A stretch of 64,000 nt of DNA. Source: Girardinichthys multiradiatus (lineage: Eukaryota; Chordata; Actinopteri; Cyprinodontiformes; Goodeidae). This document shows, piece after piece, positions 56,651 to 64,000 of the stretch. Position 1 is the stretch's first letter. Every line of letters starts with the position of its first letter. Where the stretch lies: positions 24,403,119 through 24,467,118 of the forward strand of contig NC_061808.1 in NCBI RefSeq assembly GCF_021462225.1. Reading direction: 5' to 3'. The translations under genes were made by a program, and so were the position numbers. The notes beneath the pieces were generated by a model. The model saw only the letters and a program-made list of their open reading frames with translations, had not been told where the DNA came from and searched no databases.

Positions 56651-57856
56651 ATAAAAAATTATTGATACATTGATCAGCCTAAGAAACTGAATCACAATTT
56701 ACAAAAGTGCTTCTGTTACAATTATTGTATACTCTCAACAATGCCAATAGCTGAGGAATGAGTGATTTTGTAGAAAGCAATTAATTATCGATATAGGATT
56801 TTTTCCCTCACTGAATAATTGTTATAGCATTAAATGTAGGATTTTTCCAATAAAAGATTAATTTATTTTAAGGCTTTTTACACATATTTACCAAGGTTCC
56901 CACTAAATGTGGAGAGGACCTGAGTGCAAATTAAAAGTTTCTCCTCCCAGCTACTATGGCTACACAAACCACTCAAATTTAATAGTAAAGATATTACGGC
57001 TATTGGTAAACAAACTGCTTACTTGAAAAGCCGTTTTTAATTACTGTAGGGTCTTTTATTTACTGGTAGCATGTGCACTTTAGGAAATGTACTGTAGCTG
57101 TTTTACACCAGGAGTCCGATGCCTCATTTGTTACTTGACCTACTGATAGTAGGATTTGTGGAACCTCAGGCATACTGCTGACTGAGTACTGGCAAGACAT
57201 GCAGCAAATGCTTTGTACTAGATTTTAGTTGGGCTTCCTGTATGATTGTGTGTTCATTTTGCATTTCATTATTAAATTCACTTGAACATCAACAAGGGAC
57301 ATGAGTTGTGCTGTACAGCACAATGGTTGCATTGATTCCTTGTTTGTGAACACTGTCTCTTGGACTTTGCTGGGCTAATTCCCTGCTGAACTAATTTGTG
57401 TAATCCTCACGGTTCATATATAATGCCAGTGTAAGCAGGAATGTTCACTTGAGACTTTTAGCTTGTATTTAGAGCAATTTTCTTTAGCACTTCAGCACCT
57501 GAACTTCGTTTGTAGGGTCTGGAATTGTTGCTTGTCAGCTCTTCATTGCATTGCTCATTGTTGGCCATTGTGTGATAACAATAAACTCACTGCTGCTGTT
57601 TATGGTGGTGTTACATCTCCTTCATGCTATGACTGTCTGCTCCTTCCTGTCAGCCATAACTGTTGCTGATATCTCATGGTTCATCCATACATGCTGTGTA
57701 TCTTGCTGAGACTGCTTCATTACTCTTCCACCCACTCGCTCCCCCTCCCATATCTTTTCGCTGCCTTTCCCCTCCAAGTCAACCATTGCCTGTCACCCCG
57801 TCTGCTGACTTTCTAGAGCCCCATATCAGTCCCTTCTTTGTTTTTCTCTTTCTTAG
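56651..57856 (+). other. mdga2: End of intron E-F
   Basis: Intronic sequence leading to the acceptor of exon F (CTCTTTCTTAG, AG at 57855-57856) through a pyrimidine-rich stretch (57720-57856). No element is recognised. Confidence 0.65.
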
Positions 57857-58150
57857 TTCCTCCCAGCCTGACAGTCCCCCGGGGCAAGTCCCCCCTGGTA
57901 GCCCGTGAGGGTGACATGGTGGAGTTGGAGTGCCTTGTTTCAGGGAAGCCCAAGCCCATCATCTTGTGGTCGCGCTCGGACAAGGAGGCGCCCATGCCCG
58001 ACGGCAGCATGCAGATGGAGAGCTATGACGGCGTCCTGCGAATTGTTAACGTTTCCAGGGAGATGACAGGGTCATACCGCTGCCAGACCAGTCAGTATAA
58101 CGGCTTCAACGTGAAGCCCCGGGAGGCTGTGGTGGAGCTGATCGTGCAAT
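57857..58150 (+). CDS. mdga2: MDGA2 exon F: Ig-like domain 5
   Basis: A single exon for Ig5. The first two bases (TT) join the last G of exon E to give Val, and 97 codons plus one base follow before GTGAGT. Features in order: [20 protein letters not shown]-strand Cys (VELECLVSG), core Trp (IILWSRSD), [23 protein letters not shown] with a possible N-glycosylation site (NVS), F-strand Cys ([15 protein letters not shown]), and [12 protein letters not shown]. At 294 bp with phase 1 on both sides it is a symmetric exon, so skipping would keep the frame. Human MDGA2, as I recall it, continues LIVQ-Y-P, consistent with the terminal T starting a Tyr codon in the next exon, which is outside the window. 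Confidence 0.96.
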
Positions 58151-61100
58151 GTGAGTAAATATGCTGTGGCTGTGTCATGCATGTGTCTAAAAGTCAGATG
58201 TGAATGCATTGTGACCTACTACCTGTAGCTGTGCAGGTGAGTCTGCTTCTATGTAAGGTTTTCTTTGTGTCCTGTATAATTAACCTTTATGGGTTCTAGT
58301 CAACTATGACCAAAATTGAACATTTACATATGCCTGTACATTCACACCCATTCAATATACTTCTGAAGCCTGTGAAATGACTCCCTCTATTCCCACTTGT
58401 TAACCTCAGTCAGGTCTCTATTAGTTAACTCGATCTCGAAATCTAAGAGGAGGATTGTATCTACTGAAGAGAGCAGAAATATTGATACCAGATGTGTATG
58501 ATCATGTCCGAGAAGACCCAAGGAGTGCATGCTCCATCTACAGGCTTGCCTCATACCACCAACCACTGCTGATCATCGAAAAGCTTCTTCCCCCCTGCTT
58601 TGATTGGTGACATTCAAGAATGGCTTAAGAGCTAATTACCAAGCAGCAAATTTATTCCCACTGCTATTCATTTTGCCTTCATCTGTGGATGTTTGAAAGG
58701 AACAGTTTGAATTAGCAGCCGGGATTCAAAGCGGTGTCAATCTCTCACAGCAATAGGAAGGTTTTTCTCTGGTGAAGAAGGAGGGAATGATGGCTAGGAA
58801 GGAAATGAAAGTGATCCATGTAGGGTTCTTACCCTTCTCTGGCAAGTGATTATAGCAAATGGAAAAACTGAATGTCCAAGTCTGTATTGTTTTTCTCATG
58901 GCCTACTTACTGAAGTTAATTCATACTTTGTTCTGTTTTGACTTGCACATGTATTTTCTTCAGCTAAAACAAACCAGTCTACAAAATCTTTACTTTAAAA
59001 AAAATCTATTGCAAAGTCACTAGACATGGGGCTGTGAGATTTTTGTTGTGATTAACTTGTGTAAAAATATCTGTTTTTCAGTATTGCTGAAAAAAATTTA
59101 TATTTATTTTATTTAAAATGGAAAAGCAGCAATTATTTCTACCAGGGTTGTCAAAATAATAATTACCTTAATATAATTAATATGGTTTTTTTTAAGATGC
59201 TCATTTGCATCAAAATTAATATAAATTAAACTATTTTCGCTTTCCAAGTTGGCACACAATATTGAATAGCAGCCCTGCAAACACACAGCCCTTCTCATTT
59301 CTTGCTGCTGTTTACCTGTATATTGATGGCTGAGAATCATAACAGTGAGTTGGTGATGGAAGTTTAAAACTCATTTAGCTTGGCAAGAACGTCTGTAGAA
59401 GAGGCTTTGCGATCCTATTTACTCAAAAAGGCTAAAGCACGGTTAGGAGGTATTTTGCCAATGAGGCAAAAAAAGGAAAAGCCAACGGATTTCAATAAGC
59501 CCTGATTCAAGCTGTGCTACACAGTGGTGCCTACAAAGTGGAGTAGCACTAAACACTTGGTGAAGTATCTCAAAGGTCAGGAAATGTCCCTTATCTACAA
59601 GAGCAAAGTACTATTGCTGGATGATATAAGCTAACTTTATCGGTTTAAATTTGAGCAATTTGCTCATAGCCCCATTGCAGCTCCATCCCCCTGGCGGATA
59701 TGAATTGACGTATGGTCGATTCAAAGCATCCTGAGGCTGACTGCCTTAGCTTGATGGCAAAAATTACCTTTTTAAGAGCTGGAACATGGTATACATTAAT
59801 ACCCATACCTACAAGTAACATGCTCTTTTTTTTAGTTACTGTTTTGTGCCCTTGTCAATTAACTCAAACAAAACACTGCAGAAAAATACCTGGCAAGATT
59901 TCAAGTGTGAATAGTGAAGAATACTTTTGCCTCCATTCTCACTGTTTGAGTTTGACTCAAGATGAACTTGACATTGCCACTGCATATATTTTAACTGAAA
60001 ATGACCAACAGCATTCCATGTTTCTGTTTTTGCCATAAAGGATCAGCACATTATTCTCCCCTAATTGTTGCAAGAGTTTTAAACTACTCTTTGCTATGGC
60101 AATCATGTTTCCACTGAGTCTTTGAAGAAGACTATTCATTTTTTTATTTATTTGAATTGACTATGATAGCCAGTATTAAAAGGCTATTGGTTTTATTGGT
60201 TTTGACAATGCCAGAACATATGCAAGGGGATTCAGATAGATGCTCTATATGGTAATAACTCAATATCATATGTATTTTCTTAAAATAAATAATTATGGAT
60301 AATGTATCACCCTCCTGATTACTCTCATCAAAAAACAGTTTAGACATATGTGCAGTAGGTCACAGTGACCCTGTGTCCATTTGGAGAGTAGCAGGAACAC
60401 AGTCAGTTCTCTGGATAATCTTTTTTCGGCTCAGACACAATCAGGAAACATCAGAAAAAAAACAGTTTCCAGAAACATTCTCAAGTTAAAAAGGATGAGT
60501 CCACCAGATAGCACAGATTATTTTATTTAGCCTTTTTTGAATTCTTGGTGCTAAAATATGTGACCATCATAATCTTAAGATTAAGAAATGACCCATTTAA
60601 ACATGGTCTAATCAGAAAACTGTAACTCACCTTTGCCCTGTTCTTCTATTAAAATACACACTGTCAAGACTATTCAGTTTATAAGGTTTGCACTGCAGCG
60701 GGTTTATTGCTTTGACGCAAGCATTTAGATCAAAGCTTCACAGCTTTTAAAACTTGATTTATATTCATTTTCCTTCACTAGTTATTTTCAATTTCATGCC
60801 CATATTTAAAAAAAACTTTCAGTAAAGTCCAGATTTATTCATACACCGTGCAGCTTTATGGTTTAAAGTAATCATTTAATTTGATCAACATTTTTCTTCT
60901 GACTGGAAGTAATATTAATTTTTTTGTAGTGGCCCAAGCACCAGTGGAAATGTGCAAAAAGATGGGCAACAATTATAAGTTCTGACCCCTGTTTGAACCT
61001 GTTGGGTTATATACAAAATAACTCCTGCTTGCAGTTATTTATCAAAGTGAGCTAACTATATTTCCATATGTACACAGTAGGCTATAAGTATATTAGAACA

Positions 61101-64000
61101 AAATTTTTAATCATCAGCTGTGAAAATGTGTATGAAATTACCTGAAATAACGTTAAAAAAAAAAGACATGTGTAAATGAAGTCAATTATCAAGCGGCTCC
61201 TTTTTTGTACTTGGAAAACATCGGCACAAAGATATCAAAACGTTTCTGATCAGTATGTCTAAAGTGTATAAAAGTCATTACAGGTCTCTGATAAGCCATT
61301 AACCAAAGCCAACAATGGATCTAAGGACATTGATTATAAAAAGGAAAAAATAAATAAACTTAAATATTTGAATAATTGGATTGAAATCATGTAAACTAAT
61401 TCAGGTTACACAGTAATTTTTTAAAGGTCTGCTTTCATAAGCTCAAAAAAAAAAAAAAAAAAAAAGACTAAAAAGGTGATTGTAAAGAAATAAATCATTG
61501 TCAGTGCAAAGGATGTATGTAGAAGAAGCATGCTCTGGTTTAACAGACATTTGGACTAGAGATGGGCATTTAACATATCGTCATAGATTTCTTAGTGTGA
61601 TAGAAATTGACTTATCGCACCTAATGTCTAAAAATCCCAAAAAAACTGACAGGATTGTTACTTCTATTACTTTTTTTTTTTTCACTGTTTGTTGCATTAG
61701 AGCATTGCTAAAGGTAAATAAATTCAAAATACCATCTACTAACATAGGCATGTTGTTTAAGCAAAGGTGTTTGCGTTTGCACTGTGTTTGGGACTGCAAA
61801 GAAGTTGTAAACACCTTTATCATATAAAATTTATCACAATAAACGCAACAAAATATTGTGGCAAAGTTTTAAGTATATATCGCCCGTGTCATTTGCGGTA
61901 TAGATCTGACCCACATACAGAGAACACTCAGAAGAGAAATTTTACGGATTTTATCGTCAGCAAAGTAATCTGAGATGAGGACTGGAAACACCAACTATTC
62001 GGGAAGGAAGAAGAATGGACTGGTGAACAAACGAATGATAAGCAATTTCTCAGATTTAAGTAATCAGTTACTTACTAAGTTGTTGTAGCTTGAACCACCA
62101 GGGGTAGAGAGATTCAGAGTCTTAACTTGCGAAGGAAGATCGTTCAGTTGTCTTCTTTGATGTGATCTTGGTGCCAACCAAATGGAGCTCAGGTGTTTGA
62201 GATGGAGGAAGGAACAGGGTAGGTACGCTGATACCTGGGTCCTGGAGTTGGAGGAAACGGGAAGCCGCCAGCTTGGTTCGTGCCCGAAAGGTACAGACGG
62301 TAGTGAGAGAAATCCACAAGAAGATAGATCCTTAACTCAGTAGTTGAGAATCCAGATGCTCAGAGAAACACTGGAACGAAGTCGGAACTCAGCAAGGTAA
62401 ACAAAGCCTCAGGTAAAACCTGCATGGGAACAAAATACAAAGTTACTTGAAGTGCATGAACGAAGCAAAAAATCTGTAGCGGCTGAGCTTGTTACCACTA
62501 AGGCAAACACTCTGGCATCAAAGTGCTGGCAGCCTCCCGCTTAAGTACTCCTCCAAGCAATCAGCAGATAGGAGACACCTGTCATCCAGCGCACCTGAGA
62601 AATCCAGCACCAACTGTGAAACACTGAATGGTTATGTGGACAAGTACACCAAAACACACATACAGACTCAGACTCTGCCACCCCGTCCCTAATTTAGACA
62701 ATACTTGTCTATGAAGTTAACTAGCCAGCAAACAGTTTCAAAGCAGGGAGTTTTATAGTTTTTACATTCTTTCGTTACTTGTGAAATCAAAAATAATACA
62801 GTGAAAGTTAAGAACAAACAAGCAATTTTTGTTGAGGTCTCACAACTTATAACGACTCTGTCTCAGAGGGGAAGTTAACATAAATGGTGCTTTTGTGCAA
62901 CTTCTCTTTAATGTCCAGTGAGGATAAACCAGATCAAACTTGCAGCTTTTCTTTTTTTGGACGTTCAGCTTCGAATTTGAGGCACATACTGAAAAAAGGT
63001 TTTTGTTACTGGCACTATAAGAGGGAAGGCATGCTTCAAGAAGCAAGACGGTATAGACTCCAAAAGCTTCAGCTGAGAAAAGAAAAGAAAATTCACACAT
63101 TTAATCTATTCCTTTTCTTGTTGAGATTTACATTGGCATGTAGTTGCATCATTGTTTGACGAACACACACATTTTACAGAACACACTGAAAACTTAATTC
63201 TGAGCATGCAATTATTTCTTATTATCTAGTATTATTTTAATAAAGCACTTTTGTGCTGTGGTTTTTGATGCCGTGCAACGCTTTCATCTGCTCTCCATCT
63301 TCAAAGCAAAACACAAAATGAAGAGACTAACTCTGCTATGCTGGTGATAAATCAATCATTCTGCCATGTTACAGAGCCACACTCTTGTTTTTGACTATTA
63401 GCTGGCATCAAGGCTTAAATATAAGAAGCACTTAAGCTTTTATATTGCTTTGACATTCTTTTGTGCACTGTGTGTACATCCTCACATGCCACTGTCTACA
63501 TTTACCAAATGCATGCACCTTTGTTCATCTTGCTCAGATCAACTATTTGTTTTATTAGCACAATAGCTGGCCCTTCTTGTGTTGTTTACTGTGTAGATAT
63601 CCCTGCTCCCTCTTCTCTTTTGGCCTGTCTTATGGTGTGTAAGCACAAGCCAGTCCCTCTGAGATGCTTTTCTCAGCTGCATTGCCAGGTTCCAGCATGA
63701 GACGCCCGCCTTTGGTGGTGAGCCATGTGCAAAGCCTCGTTTAGCAACTTGATCAAGGCACCGAGGTACAGTCCTCTGAAGCAAAGAGCATTAGAGGCGT
63801 GAAGCAACGACTCTGGCAAGTCAACAGCTTTGATATGTAAAAACCTGCATCTGTTGGCTGGCAGAAGCGACGCCAGGAGGAGAGGTAGGGGGAATGGAAG
63901 GCGTCTGCCTTTAGAGGCATCGCTCTAATAGAATTGCAAAAGCCAAATCCCAAGCTGTGACACCCTAATGTTCTTAGTCAAACTGACTTGGCATGGTCCA
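58151..64000 (+). other. mdga2: Intron after exon F (5' part)
   Basis: Intronic sequence to the end of the window (donor GTGAGT at 58151). No Ig6 exon is present. An A-run of about 20 bases lies near 61446-61465 and a T-run near 61669-61681. The 61980-62690 part differs in texture (fewer A/T runs, short words such as GTAGTTGAGAATCCAGATGC) and may be an old retroelement piece, but I cannot classify it. No other gene is seen. Confidence 0.55.

Noticed and set aside
7225..58150. Assignment of the exons to MDGA1 instead of MDGA2
   Set aside because: Blocks such as SIGEAKEQFYYERTVFLRC, NGGTLTLPAITSDEAGVYSC and [11 protein letters not shown] agree with MDGA2 as I remember it, whereas MDGA1 differs strongly there. 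A protein search would settle it, and would also decide between teleost duplicates.
61980..62690. A possible LTR or retroelement fragment
   Set aside because: The texture is suggestive, but I found no paired termini, target duplication or protein motif, so it is only mentioned under the intron.

Overview
The window is vertebrate nuclear DNA, almost certainly from a teleost fish. It is AT-rich, most of it is intron, and its mobile elements are typical of fish genomes: several Tc1-like families, tRNA-headed SINEs, gypsy-like LTR remnants, hAT-like TIRs and a non-LTR reverse transcriptase. The species cannot be fixed from the sequence. No bacterial or viral genome organisation is present.

The only host gene I can support lies on the + strand. 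It is an internal section of mdga2 (MAM domain-containing glycosylphosphatidylinositol anchor 2), a GPI-anchored neuronal Ig-superfamily protein that binds neuroligins. Six coding exons are visible, called A-F here: 7225-7421, 15194-15326, 16250-16519, 41416-41507, 41609-41846 and 57857-58150. All have AG/GT borders and compatible phases. Spliced, they read as 407 codons plus a partial codon at each end and cover Ig2 (A+B), Ig3 (C), Ig4 (D+E) and Ig5 (F). The promoter, signal peptide and Ig1 lie upstream of the window. Ig6, the FN3-like region, MAM domain and GPI signal lie downstream. The assignment to MDGA2 rather than MDGA1 comes from remembered family sequences, not from a search.

The introns are 7.8 kb, 0.9 kb, 24.9 kb, 0.1 kb and 16.0 kb and hold most of the remaining structure. 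Intron A-B has a GC-rich repeat split by a 1.6 kb Tc1-like element with an intact transposase frame, followed by a full SINE. Intron C-D has a Tc1-like relic, LINE tail fragments, two gypsy-like LTR remnants with proline-rich tandem repeats, a broken LINE reverse transcriptase, a hAT-like element with an 8-bp target duplication, a SINE fragment, a full SINE, a dead DD36E Tc1-like element, and a second copy of the DD34E element only 109 bp before exon D. Intron E-F has a CA repeat, a SINE, a Sleeping Beauty-lineage relic, a DD38E element with two premature stops, and a 1.4 kb element with inverted arms of about 425 bp. The first 7.2 kb and last 5.8 kb show no exon.

I did not find a previously undescribed multigene system. 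The items most worth checking are the long inverted-repeat element at 53.4-54.8 kb, the near-identical direct Tc1 copies bracketing exons B and C, the intact transposase frame, and the regular phase pattern of the Ig exons.
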